Assembly (NCBI GenBank): GCA_009923795.1
Contig: RFSU01000038.1
Coordinates: 1 to 13,327 of the forward strand
DNA: 13,327 bases
Source: Sphingomonadaceae bacterium
GTDB lineage: Bacteria > Pseudomonadota > Alphaproteobacteria > Sphingomonadales > Sphingomonadaceae
Direction of reading: 5' to 3'
Made by a program: the position numbers and the translations under genes
The notes under the pieces: model-generated
What the model saw: the letters and a program-made list of their open reading frames with translations, nothing else
The model's database searches: none
What the model was told of the DNA's origin: nothing
Shown: piece after piece, positions 5,973 through 12,534 of the stretch
Layout: every line of letters starts with the position of its first letter
Numbering within the stretch: the stretch's first letter is position 1

Positions 5973-6529
5973 ATTGAACGGGCACGCCGCAAGATAATGT
6001 AGAGCGCCCCTGCACCGCCATGCCGGGGATGCGCATTGCGGATCGTCGCTATCCGGTCTGCAAAGGGCGATACCGCTAACCAATCCGCAACAGAGGCGCG
6101 AATGACGCCCCGACTTGTCGGCGGCAAGCGTGGATTATCCACCGCTGGTTTGCCGGTGATCAGCAGCACAATTCTATCGCCCCGCCTGATGGCTGCGTCC
6201 AATCCACGGTTGAGCCGGGCATGCGCGGTTGCAAGTGTCTCTCCATGCAGGTCGATCGTGACATCGGGAATAAGCGTTCCTTTTGCCAGGCGCTTATCCC
6301 AGCTGCCGTCCAGCGTATCCCGCACACCCGATGCTGGCTTGGGCGTTGGGGCAGATTGTGGCCGCGACAGCCGAGCCTGAATGGGCTTGGCCGGGCGAGC
6401 CTCTATCGGTGCGGCATCTAAGTGCAGATCATCTCCTGCCGAGAGCGCGCGACCCGGCAAGGGACGCGCTGTGCGGGCAACGCGGTGCCAAATGGCCTGT
6501 TCTTCAGCGCTGAGGCGACGGCTGCGCAT
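5945..6529 (-). CDS. Smr-domain protein (MutS2 C-terminal-like, DNA/RNA endonuclease domain)
   Basis: A 194-residue protein. Residues 1-85 are low-complexity, Pro/Ala/Arg-rich and probably disordered; residues 90-182 form an Smr domain. Its signatures are the DLHG motif (93-96, IDLHGETLATAHARL), VLLITGK (121-127) and the C-terminal HGGAGALYIILRR (170-182). Smr domains are known in the family to have nicking or RNase activity, but the role of free-standing bacterial Smr proteins is unclear. The start at 6529 is preferred because MRSRRLSAEEQAIW is the usual N-terminus of these alphaproteobacterial proteins. The frame is open to an ATG at 6613, deep inside mltA. The gene overlaps the mltA 3' end by 26 bases, so it is likely translated with mltA. 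Its last nine or so residues (IQILFRIVA) are read from the antisense of the dapE 3' end and extend beyond the usual domain end. Confidence 0.9.
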   Translation of the reverse strand: MRSRRLSAEEQAIWHRVARTARPLPGRALSAGDDLHLDAAPIEARPAKPIQARLSRPQSAPTPKPASGVRDTLDGSWDKRLAKGTLIPDVTIDLHGETLATAHARLNRGLDAAIRRGDRIVLLITGKPAVDNPRLPPTSRGVIRASVADWLAVSPFADRIATIRNAHPRHGGAGALYIILRRARSIQILFRIVA

Positions 6530-7688
6530 CGGCGGTACCAGATGTGAGGCGGGCAAGACTTCCCTTAGGAAGCAAAATATAAGCCGAACCGCGCGCCGCC
6601 ATCCCGCCTGCAATCACATCGGCATCCGCGCCTGCGCCCCAAAAGCTGTCAAACCTATTGACGCCTTTAATCGCGCCGCCGGTGTCTTGCGCAACCCACA
6701 GGCCATTGACCTCTTTTCGGTTGGTTTCCAGAAATACGGGTGCGCCCAGCGGCACAAAACGCGGGTCTGCGGCAAGGGATGCGCGCGGTGTCACGGGAAG
6801 GCCCAGCGCACCAAGTGGCCCGGGACCAGTCAGTTCCCGAAAAAAGACCCAGCTTTTATTCTCATTCATAATCGCCCGCCCCTGATCGGGGTTGGCGCGC
6901 AGCCAAGAGATTATGCCCTGCATATTGGCCTCGTCCGGCCGCAACAGGCCGCGTTCGCGCATCAGCCGACCGATGCTCGCATAATCGCGGCCATTTTGGC
7001 CATCATAGCCGATCCGCATGACCGTTCCGTCGGGCAGTCTCAGCCGACCTGAACCCTGAACTTGCAGAAAGAAGAAATCCACCGCATCCGCGGCCCAAGC
7101 GAGCTCAAGGCCCCGCCATTTGAGCCAGCCGCCCTCAATCTCCGCGCGATCCGCATAGGGGATGAGGCTTTCACCCTGCACCCGGCCGCGGATCCTCTTG
7201 CCCTTCAACTCTGGCGAAAACAGGCTCAGATCCGCTTCGATGAGATCAGATGGGCGCTTGTAAATGGGGACGGAATATCCCGGCACTTCTGTGCGAGAGC
7301 CCAGAATCTCTGGCTCATAATAGCCGGTTATAAAGCTGGTGCCCGCACCAATGCGCACGACTTCAAAATTGTCCGTGAAGAATGCCGCCGGGTTCGCCGC
7401 CAAATCGGCACGCGCCGCCTCGCATACGGGGCGCCAATCCTCTGGGCGCGTCAGACCAGAGGCATCCTTGCGCCGCACCAAAGCGGGGCAAGATATGCGA
7501 AAGGCGGCCAGCGTCCGTTCAACTGCCCCCTCGGGCAGCGGGAGCGCATCAAAGCGCGGCCCAGCAGAGACACCGGCGGCAAAAGCCGTCTCTGGCGTTG
7601 CGACTGGCAGCGCAGGCACCGGCCGCACTTGGCCAGCACAGGCTGACAACAAGCCAGCAAGGATCAGAGGTAAAATGAAGCGGCGCAT
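6504..7688 (-). CDS. mltA: Membrane-bound lytic murein transglycosylase A (MltA), lipoprotein
   Basis: A 394-residue enzyme that cleaves glycan strands of peptidoglycan with formation of 1,6-anhydromuramic acid. A lipoprotein signal peptide is visible (hydrophobic 4-14, lipobox LSAC with Cys17), so the mature enzyme should be anchored in the outer membrane facing the periplasm. MltA-domain motifs are TGYYEPEILGS (121-131), FLQVQGSGR (208-215) and GYDGQNGRDYASIG (227-240). The C-terminal 3D domain has VAQDTGGAIKG (332-342) and RFDSFWGAGADAD (345-357), which carry conserved Asp residues including the likely catalytic one. Length is typical. The start codon sits in a perfect 14-base palindrome, 9 bases after the stop of the Tim44-like gene. 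The 3' end overlaps the Smr gene. The three-gene cluster is probably one operon. Confidence 0.96.
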   Translation of the reverse strand: MRRFILPLILAGLLSACAGQVRPVPALPVATPETAFAAGVSAGPRFDALPLPEGAVERTLAAFRISCPALVRRKDASGLTRPEDWRPVCEAARADLAANPAAFFTDNFEVVRIGAGTSFITGYYEPEILGSRTEVPGYSVPIYKRPSDLIEADLSLFSPELKGKRIRGRVQGESLIPYADRAEIEGGWLKWRGLELAWAADAVDFFFLQVQGSGRLRLPDGTVMRIGYDGQNGRDYASIGRLMRERGLLRPDEANMQGIISWLRANPDQGRAIMNENKSWVFFRELTGPGPLGALGLPVTPRASLAADPRFVPLGAPVFLETNRKEVNGLWVAQDTGGAIKGVNRFDSFWGAGADADVIAGGMAARGSAYILLPKGSLARLTSGTADAQPSPQR

Positions 7689-7694
7689 GCGCCG
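7681..7694. repeat. Perfect 14-base palindrome over the mltA start codon
   Basis: CGGCGCATGCGCCG is its own reverse complement and is centred on the mltA ATG (7686-7688 on the minus strand). It may be chance, since it includes the codons Met-Arg-Arg. If it formed intermolecular or bent-hairpin structure it could affect initiation of mltA. Confidence 0.5.
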
Positions 7695-7697
7695 TGG

Positions 7698-8351
7698 TTA
7701 GGCCGCTTCGTCCGTATCGACAAGAATCCAGTTTGGATCGCTGGAGCGAACGTCCCGCTCAAAGGTCCATTCGTCATGCGTCTCAATGGCGTCGGTCAGC
7801 GAGCCTGCGACCACAGTCCCATCCAAATCGCGCGTGATCGCGGCGATATCGGCATCAAAGCGCACTGTGACTCGCGCGACACGGCCGTCCAGATTTGCAG
7901 CGGAAATGGTAGCATGGTCGATCCGCACCAGACGATTATCGACGACTTCACCCGCCGCCTCGCGCGCTTTGATCGCGCTCGCAAAGCTGGCGTGCACATC
8001 TTGGCTCACATAAGGGGCCAGCGCCTCTTCCTCGCCCTTCCAAAAGGCCGTCAGGATCATGCCATAGGCCGACTTTGCGCCTTCGATGAAGTCCGCAGGG
8101 TTGAACTGGCTATCTGCCTGCGAAATGGCGCGCAGAGCGGGAATGGCATTGCTGTCAAACGGGTCAGCCGGATTGGCACGGGGAAGGGTCGCCTCGCGGC
8201 AATCCGGGGTCGGTACGGGCACCGGATTTGCCACATGCTCTTCCGCAGGCGTGCGCATGGTCTGTTCGTGACCAGAACGTTTGCCGAGCACGGCATAGAG
8301 GCGCAGCCCCAAAAAAGCTGCAACCATCGCAAAGAGAACCGTTTCGACCAC
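7698..8351 (-). CDS. Tim44/TimA-like domain, single-pass membrane protein
   Basis: A 217-residue protein with an N-terminal transmembrane helix (about 3-20, ETVLFAMVAAFLGLRLYAVL) and a variable, Pro-rich linker (24-75). Residues 80-215 form a Tim44-like domain: FNPADFIEGAKSAYGMILTAFWKGEEEALAPYVS, then IDHATISAANLDGRVARVTVRFDADI and DEWTFERDVRSSDPNWILVDTDE. In mitochondria Tim44 tethers Hsp70 to the import channel. Alphaproteobacterial homologues are membrane-linked, and their role in protein transport or lipid contact is not settled. The GTG start at 8351 has AAAGG 8 bases upstream on the minus strand. It is first in a probable operon with mltA (9-base gap) and smr, divergent from secB, which hints at a shared link to export or the envelope. 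Confidence 0.92.
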   Translation of the reverse strand: MVETVLFAMVAAFLGLRLYAVLGKRSGHEQTMRTPAEEHVANPVPVPTPDCREATLPRANPADPFDSNAIPALRAISQADSQFNPADFIEGAKSAYGMILTAFWKGEEEALAPYVSQDVHASFASAIKAREAAGEVVDNRLVRIDHATISAANLDGRVARVTVRFDADIAAITRDLDGTVVAGSLTDAIETHDEWTFERDVRSSDPNWILVDTDEAA

Positions 8352-8384
8352 GTGTTTGACCTTTCTGAGGCTAACATAGGGTGT

Positions 8385-8423
8385 CTCGCCTCAGCTTTCA
8401 AATACTGCTTTCGATGAGGCGAG
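8385..8423. repeat. 9-bp perfect inverted repeat in the Tim44-like/secB divergent region
   Basis: CTCGCCTCA (8385-8393) is the exact reverse complement of TGAGGCGAG (8415-8423), with a 21-base spacer that itself contains GCTTTC twice. It sits 34 bases upstream of the Tim44-like start and about 105 bases upstream of secB. It could be a regulator's operator or a leader hairpin. The shorter word TGAGGC recurs at 8366-8371. Confidence 0.6.
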
Positions 8424-8450
8424 TGAAATCTGCGCCATTGCCCTTGATCC

Positions 8451-8468
8451 CGCGCCCTGCTAGGCGCG
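8451..8468. repeat. Small GC-rich hairpin in the secB upstream region
   Basis: CGCGCC (8451-8456) pairs with GGCGCG (8463-8468) around a 6-base loop. No T-run follows on either strand, so it is not an intrinsic terminator. It lies about 60 bases before secB and may be a leader structure or chance. Confidence 0.35.
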
Positions 8469-8490
8469 CGACCAAGCCCAAAGAGGGTTT

Positions 8491-8519
8491 TTGCAGATTT
8501 TGAGAGAGAACAGGATAAT
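8491..8519 (+). promoter_or_regulatory. Possible secB promoter giving a nearly leaderless transcript
   Basis: TTGCAG (8491-8496) and GATAAT (8514-8519) are separated by exactly 17 bases. The -10 matches five of six consensus bases; the -35 matches only TTG. Transcription would begin around 8526-8528, at or just before the secB ATG (8528). The only purine-rich site, AGGA (8512-8515), lies 12 bases from the start codon and would be upstream of the transcript. Confidence 0.35.
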
Positions 8520-8527
8520 TTTGAGCC

Positions 8528-9028
8528 ATGGCTGACGAACCAACCCAACCGCTTCCCAATGGCGAAGATACACTGCCCGCCGTTGGCGTGATCTCCCAAT
8601 ATGTAAAAGACCTCTCGTTCGAAAATCCGAACGCACCGGCCGTGTTTCAATGGGAAGGTCAACCGCAAATCGACGTGAACTTCAACATCGGCAATGAACA
8701 AGTCGGTGAAGGCGTTTATGAAGTCGCGGTCAAGATCAACGTCGTCGCCAAGAGCGCAGATCAAACCGCGTTTCAGGTGGAACTGGTTTATGCTGGCTTG
8801 TTTGCAATCCGCAACATCCCAGAAGAACAGCTTGCCCCGATCCTGCTCGCGCAGGGCCCGGCGATGCTCTTCCCCTTTGCCCGTCGCGTCCTTGCCGATG
8901 CGGTGCGCGACGGCGGCTTCCCGCCACTGATGCTCGACCCAATTGATTTCGGCGCGCTGTTTATGCAGCAGGCGGAATTGGCAGCGCAGCAGGCAGACGC
9001 CGGCCAGAGCGCTGAGGGCAACGCCTAA
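8528..9028 (+). CDS. secB: Protein-export chaperone SecB
   Basis: A 166-residue cytosolic chaperone that works as a tetramer, keeps precursors unfolded and hands them to SecA. SecB features are ISQYVKDLSFENPNAP (22-37) near the N-terminus, INVVAKSADQTAFQVELVYAGLF in the central sheet, the PEEQLAPILLAQGPAMLFPFARRVLADAVRDGGFPPLMLDPIDF stretch containing the canonical P.L.P.ARR and GGFPPL..PIDF elements, and an Ala/Gln-rich acidic tail. The length is typical for alphaproteobacteria. The ATG at 8528 gives the usual short variable N-terminus. It is divergent from the Tim44-like gene and only 5 bases ahead of murJ. Confidence 0.98.
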   Translation: MADEPTQPLPNGEDTLPAVGVISQYVKDLSFENPNAPAVFQWEGQPQIDVNFNIGNEQVGEGVYEVAVKINVVAKSADQTAFQVELVYAGLFAIRNIPEEQLAPILLAQGPAMLFPFARRVLADAVRDGGFPPLMLDPIDFGALFMQQAELAAQQADAGQSAEGNA

Positions 9029-9033
9029 ACATC

Positions 9034-10605
9034 GTGAAACTCGGCAAAGCCATTGGCACAATTGGAGGCCTGACCCTCGTCAGCCGCGTGCTGGGCTTTG
9101 CACGAGAAATGGTCATGGCGCGCGTGCTGGGCGCCAATATGTTTGCCGATGCGTTTCTGGTCGCCTTTCGCCTGCCCAACACGTTTCGGCGCTTTTTTGG
9201 CGAAGGCGCGTTTTCGGCAGGGTTCGTGCCCCTCTTCAGCCAACGCTATCATGGCGAAGGCGGCATCGAGGAAGCCCGGCGTTTCTCAGAAGAAGTGCTG
9301 GCGATTTTTCTGCCCGCTTTGCTGGTCTTCACATTTATCGGGCAAATTGCGATGCCCGCTCTTGTCTGGCTGCTGGCCTCTGGTTTTGCTAGCGATGCAG
9401 AGAAGTTTGATCTGACAATTTGGCTTTCCCGCCTGACCTTCCCCTATCTGATGCTGATCAGTTTGGTGTCGCTGTTTTCCGGCGTGCTCAATTCGATGCA
9501 CCGGTTCGCCGCCGCAGCCTTCGCCCCTGCCCTGCTCAATCTTGCCATGTTAGTGGCCTTGTTGCTGGTGCGCGACGGTGGCCCAAAAACCGCCGAGGCA
9601 CTGTCTATTGCCGTCGTTATCGGAGGCATTGTCCAACTGGGTCTGGTCTGGTGGTCCGCCCGTAGAGCAGGCATTTCCCTCAAGCTGCGCCGCCCGCGAA
9701 TAACCCCAGGCGTGCGGCAGTTTTTTAAGGTCGTGATCCCGGCGACATTTGCAGCGGGTGTCTATCAAATCAGCATTTTGATCGACACCCAATTTGTCAG
9801 CTACCTTGCCGAAGGCTCCATGGCGCATCTCAATTATGCGGATCGGCTTAATCAATTGCCACTCGGCATTATTGGGACCGCTTTGGGCACGGCCATTCTG
9901 CCGTCGATCAGCAAATATGTCGATCAAGGCAATCCGCAAGAGGCCGAACGCATTCAGAATCAAGCCATTGATATTGGCATGCTCCTGACCTTGCCTGCGG
10001 CCATTGCATTTGCGGCAGCGGGCGTCCCTTTGGTCACCGCCCTTTTCCGCGGGGGCGAGTTTACCGCGGAAGATGCTGTTGTTACGGGCACAACCCTTGC
10101 CATCATCGCACTCGGCCTTCCGGCCTATGTCCTGGTCAAGGTCTTCACGCCGGGCTTTTTCGCGCGCGAGGATACGAAAACGCCGCTGCGGATCGCCCTT
10201 TGGGTGCTGGCTGCGAACGTCGCGATGAACTTTGCCCTGGTGCCCTTTTATGGCCTTTATGGGCTGGCCATTGCCCTGATGCTGACGGCCTGGCTCAACT
10301 GCGCCCTGCTCTATATCACGCTCAATCGACGGGGGCATTTCAGTCTTTCGCCCGAGGTTCTCCGGCGGGTCAGCCGACAGATCGCGTCTGGGCTGGCCAT
10401 GGGTGCAACGCTTTATGCCGTCAATCTTGGCCTTGGCCCAATGTTTGATGGCTCGGCGCTGGACCGCATGATCGCGCTCAGCCTTTTGGTCGGCTCTGGC
10501 GGCCTCGTCTATTTCGGCTTGGGCTGGATGATTGGCGCAATGGATCGGGAGAGCATTCTCATTTTGCTCCGGCGCAAAAAGCCGGCCGACGAAACGGCCG
10601 ACTAA
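9034..10605 (+). CDS. murJ: Lipid II flippase MurJ (MviN)
   Basis: A 523-residue polytopic membrane protein of the MOP superfamily that moves lipid II to the periplasmic face for peptidoglycan synthesis. About 14 hydrophobic segments are visible. Residues known to be essential in E. coli MurJ are present at the same or nearly the same numbers: Arg18 and Arg24 (SRVLGFAREMVMAR), Asp39 (FADAF), Arg52 (NTFRRFFGEGAFSAGFVP) and Arg271 (YADRLNQLPLGIIGTALGTAILP). The GTG start at 9034 gives the canonical N-terminus KLGKAIGTIGGLTLVSRVLGF. It lies 5 bases after secB, so secB and murJ are probably co-transcribed. The C-terminus is a short basic tail. A small hairpin within the last codons has no T-run, so no clear terminator separates it from trpS. 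Confidence 0.97.
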   Translation: MKLGKAIGTIGGLTLVSRVLGFAREMVMARVLGANMFADAFLVAFRLPNTFRRFFGEGAFSAGFVPLFSQRYHGEGGIEEARRFSEEVLAIFLPALLVFTFIGQIAMPALVWLLASGFASDAEKFDLTIWLSRLTFPYLMLISLVSLFSGVLNSMHRFAAAAFAPALLNLAMLVALLLVRDGGPKTAEALSIAVVIGGIVQLGLVWWSARRAGISLKLRRPRITPGVRQFFKVVIPATFAAGVYQISILIDTQFVSYLAEGSMAHLNYADRLNQLPLGIIGTALGTAILPSISKYVDQGNPQEAERIQNQAIDIGMLLTLPAAIAFAAAGVPLVTALFRGGEFTAEDAVVTGTTLAIIALGLPAYVLVKVFTPGFFAREDTKTPLRIALWVLAANVAMNFALVPFYGLYGLAIALMLTAWLNCALLYITLNRRGHFSLSPEVLRRVSRQIASGLAMGATLYAVNLGLGPMFDGSALDRMIALSLLVGSGGLVYFGLGWMIGAMDRESILILLRRKKPADETAD

Positions 10606-10639
10606 TCCCCCCTTGCGCAACGGCGACTGACAGGGCATC

Positions 10640-10672
10640 CGCCCGTTCGGCCAAAGACACAGCGATCGGGCG
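10640..10672 (+). repeat. Weak inverted repeat between murJ and trpS
   Basis: CGCCCG (10640-10645) and CGGGCG (10667-10672) could pair around a 21-base loop in the 98-base gap before trpS. There is no T-run, so this is not a terminator. It is GC-rich sequence where such pairs arise easily, and a trpS leader function is only a possibility. No tryptophan-rich leader peptide or T-box was seen. Confidence 0.25.
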
Positions 10673-10703
10673 AGTCCAACCGTCCGATAGAAGGAAGATG
10701 AAG

Positions 10704-11714
10704 ATGCGCGTCGTTTCCGGTATTCAGCCCACGGGCAGCCTGCACCTTGGCAATTATCTGGGCGCGATCCGCAACTGGGTGCAAATGCAGGACGAAGTCG
10801 CCGGCGATTGCCTCTATTTCCTAGCCGACCTCCACGCCATCAGCCTGCCCCATAATCCAGCAGAGCTTGCTTCCAACACCCGCGAAATGGCCGCTGCCTT
10901 GGTCGCATGTGGCATTGATACGGAACGATCCATCCTATTCAATCAGGCCCGCGTGCCAGCGCATGCAGAGCTGCAATGGCTGCTCAACGGCACCGCGCGT
11001 ATGGGGTGGCTGAACCGCATGACGCAGTTCAAGGACAAGTCCGGCAAGAACCGTGAAGGTGCCTCTATCGCACTCTTCACCTACCCCGTCCTCCAAGCCG
11101 CAGATGTTCTTCTCTATCAGGCAACGCATGTCCCGGTGGGCGATGATCAGAAACAGCATCTGGAGCTGGCACGCGACATTGCGCAAAAGTTCAACAACGA
11201 CTTTGCCGCAGAAGACGCGCCGGTCTTTACCCTGCCAGAGCCGATCATTCCCAAAAGCGGCGCGGCTCGCATCATGAGCCTGCGCGATGGCTCGGCCAAA
11301 ATGTCAAAATCTGACCCGTCGGATATGAGCCGCATCAACCTGACCGATGATGCCGACATGATCTTGCAAAAGATACGCAAGGCGAAGACCGATCCTGCGC
11401 CTCTCCCGCCGTTGGAAAAGGATCTGGAAGTCCGGCCAGAAGCGCAAAATCTTGTCGGTATCTATGCCAGCCTGACTGGACAGAGCGTGCAAGCCGTTCT
11501 CACCCGTTTTGAGGGTCAGGGCTTTGGGGCGTTCAAACCCGCTTTGGCAGAGGTGCTGATCGAGACACTCAAGCCGATATCCGACCGGTTTAACGCTCTA
11601 CGCGCCGATACAGCGTCTCTCGACGCCATTTTGATCAAGGGGGCCGAAAGGGCCACCACCCTTGCCGCGCCCACGCTGATGACGGCCTATAAAGCTCTGG
11701 GGTTGCAACGCTGA
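10704..11714 (+). CDS. trpS: Tryptophan--tRNA ligase
   Basis: A 336-residue class I aminoacyl-tRNA synthetase that charges tRNA-Trp with tryptophan using ATP. It carries the HIGH-like motif HLGN (14-17, in GIQPTGSLHLGNYLGAIRNW), the tryptophan-binding AADVLLY with Asp134, VGDDQKQHLELARD, and the KMSKS loop (199-203, preceded by SLRDGSA). The length matches bacterial TrpRS (about 330-345). Two ATGs lie two codons apart. The one at 10704 is preferred because AAGGAAG (10691-10697) lies 6 bases upstream and MRVVSGIQPTG is the canonical N-terminus. The ATG at 10698 abuts that site directly and would add only Met-Lys. It follows murJ with a 98-base gap and may have its own promoter. Confidence 0.97.
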   Translation: MRVVSGIQPTGSLHLGNYLGAIRNWVQMQDEVAGDCLYFLADLHAISLPHNPAELASNTREMAAALVACGIDTERSILFNQARVPAHAELQWLLNGTARMGWLNRMTQFKDKSGKNREGASIALFTYPVLQAADVLLYQATHVPVGDDQKQHLELARDIAQKFNNDFAAEDAPVFTLPEPIIPKSGAARIMSLRDGSAKMSKSDPSDMSRINLTDDADMILQKIRKAKTDPAPLPPLEKDLEVRPEAQNLVGIYASLTGQSVQAVLTRFEGQGFGAFKPALAEVLIETLKPISDRFNALRADTASLDAILIKGAERATTLAAPTLMTAYKALGLQR

Positions 11715-11793
11715 TCCATTCAACCTCTATTCAGCACTGCTCATAGATTTTGATCGAGCATAATGCCCGCTGGTGGGTTGAGTCGTTCAAGGG

Positions 11794-12486
11794 ATGAAAA
11801 ATATGTCGACCATATCAACGGTTTTAAAAGCAGCAGCTCCTCTCGCCTTATTGGCTCTCGCGGGTTGCGCGCAAAGTTTTAACGCAAAAGTCAGCCGGTT
11901 TCAGCAAATGCCAGCTGCAGAAGGGCAAAGCTTTAGCATTCGCGCCGCCGATCCATCGCTTGAAGGCGGGTTGGAATTTGGCAGCTATGCAAAGCTGGTG
12001 TCCGGCAAGCTCACAGCGCTTGGCTTCCGCCCTGCCGCCTCCGGGGAAGCCGCGAACCTTGTGGTGCAAATGCGCTACAGCGTTGATGCGGGGCGGGAAA
12101 AAATGCGCAGCGCCCCAAGTTCAAATTTCGGCCGCTGCTTTGGCTATTTTGACCCTTGGTGTGGGGCTTGGGGCAGACCCTATCGTGGGCAACGATTTGG
12201 CTATTATCCGGGATTTTATGGTCCCTTTCTCTTTGGCCCCGGCGGCTTTCGCGACGAAATTGAAAGCTACACGGTTTTCACCAGCCAGCTAGAGGTGAAG
12301 ATTGAGCGGGCCGGAACGGCTGAGCGTGTTTTTGAAGGCAAGGCGCAGGCCCAATCGCTCAATAATGATCTGACCTATTTGGTACCCAATTTGGTCGAAG
12401 CTATGTTCACTGGATTTCCCGGAAATACAGGCGAAACCGTGAAGATAACCGTGCCCCCGCCCCCGAAAAAGGCAAAAGCGCGCTAA
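11794..12486 (+). CDS. DUF4136-like lipoprotein
   Basis: A 230-residue predicted lipoprotein of unknown function. It has a signal peptide with hydrophobic core (13-22) and lipobox LAGC (Cys25), so it should be membrane-anchored in the envelope. The pattern FNAKVSRFQQMP, a YAKLVSGKLTALGF segment, ANLVVQMRYSVD and a C-terminal strand-rich part (SQLEVKIERAG...VFEGKAQ...LVEAMFTGFPG) resembles DUF4136 proteins. Residues 112-152 are unusually rich in Gly, Phe, Tyr and Trp and contain two Cys (115, 123). The C-terminus is Pro then Lys-rich (PPPPKKAKAR). AAGGG at 11789-11793 abuts the ATG at 11794, whereas the ATG at 11803 is spaced 9 bases from it and may be the real start. CATAAT (11759-11764) could be a -10 element. 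A strong terminator follows directly. Confidence 0.8.
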   Translation: MKNMSTISTVLKAAAPLALLALAGCAQSFNAKVSRFQQMPAAEGQSFSIRAADPSLEGGLEFGSYAKLVSGKLTALGFRPAASGEAANLVVQMRYSVDAGREKMRSAPSSNFGRCFGYFDPWCGAWGRPYRGQRFGYYPGFYGPFLFGPGGFRDEIESYTVFTSQLEVKIERAGTAERVFEGKAQAQSLNNDLTYLVPNLVEAMFTGFPGNTGETVKITVPPPPKKAKAR

Positions 12487-12495
12487 GGCAGAAAT

Positions 12496-12532
12496 ATGGC
12501 CCGCCCGATCCTTCGGCGCGGGCCATTTTATT
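12496..12532 (+). terminator. Strong intrinsic terminator between the DUF4136 gene and metH
   Basis: ATGGCCCGC (12496-12504) pairs perfectly with GCGGGCCAT (12518-12526). An inner CCGA/TCGG stem with a TCCT loop and one bulged C extends it, and TTTTATT follows. It ends the plus-strand transcript. On the minus strand the stem is followed by ATATTTC, a weak T-tract, so it may also stop metH transcription. The metH stop codon is at 12535-12537. Confidence 0.9.
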
Positions 12533-12534
12533 GA

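Noticed and set aside
6530..6613. Upstream ATG at 6613 as the Smr gene start
   Set aside because: It would place 28 extra residues inside the mltA 3' coding region. The ATG at 6529 gives the typical MRSRRLSAEEQAIW N-terminus.
6381..7646. Plus-strand open frames (6381-7052 and 7062-7646) opposite mltA and smr
   Set aside because: They are shadows of the strongly supported MltA and Smr genes, with no recognisable motif.
10580..10605. Hairpin GGCCG/CGGCC at the end of murJ as a terminator
   Set aside because: No T-run follows (the sequence continues into a C-run) and the stem is part of the coding sequence.
9550..10638. Long minus-strand open frame of 362 codons opposite murJ
   Set aside because: It is antisense to the conserved MurJ coding region; the translation is rich in Arg, Gln and His, has no membrane or domain pattern, and no supporting start context.
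10606..10703. A tryptophan attenuator or T-box leader before trpS
   Set aside because: There is no short leader peptide with Trp codons, no T-box sequence and no terminator hairpin; only a weak GC-rich inverted repeat is present.
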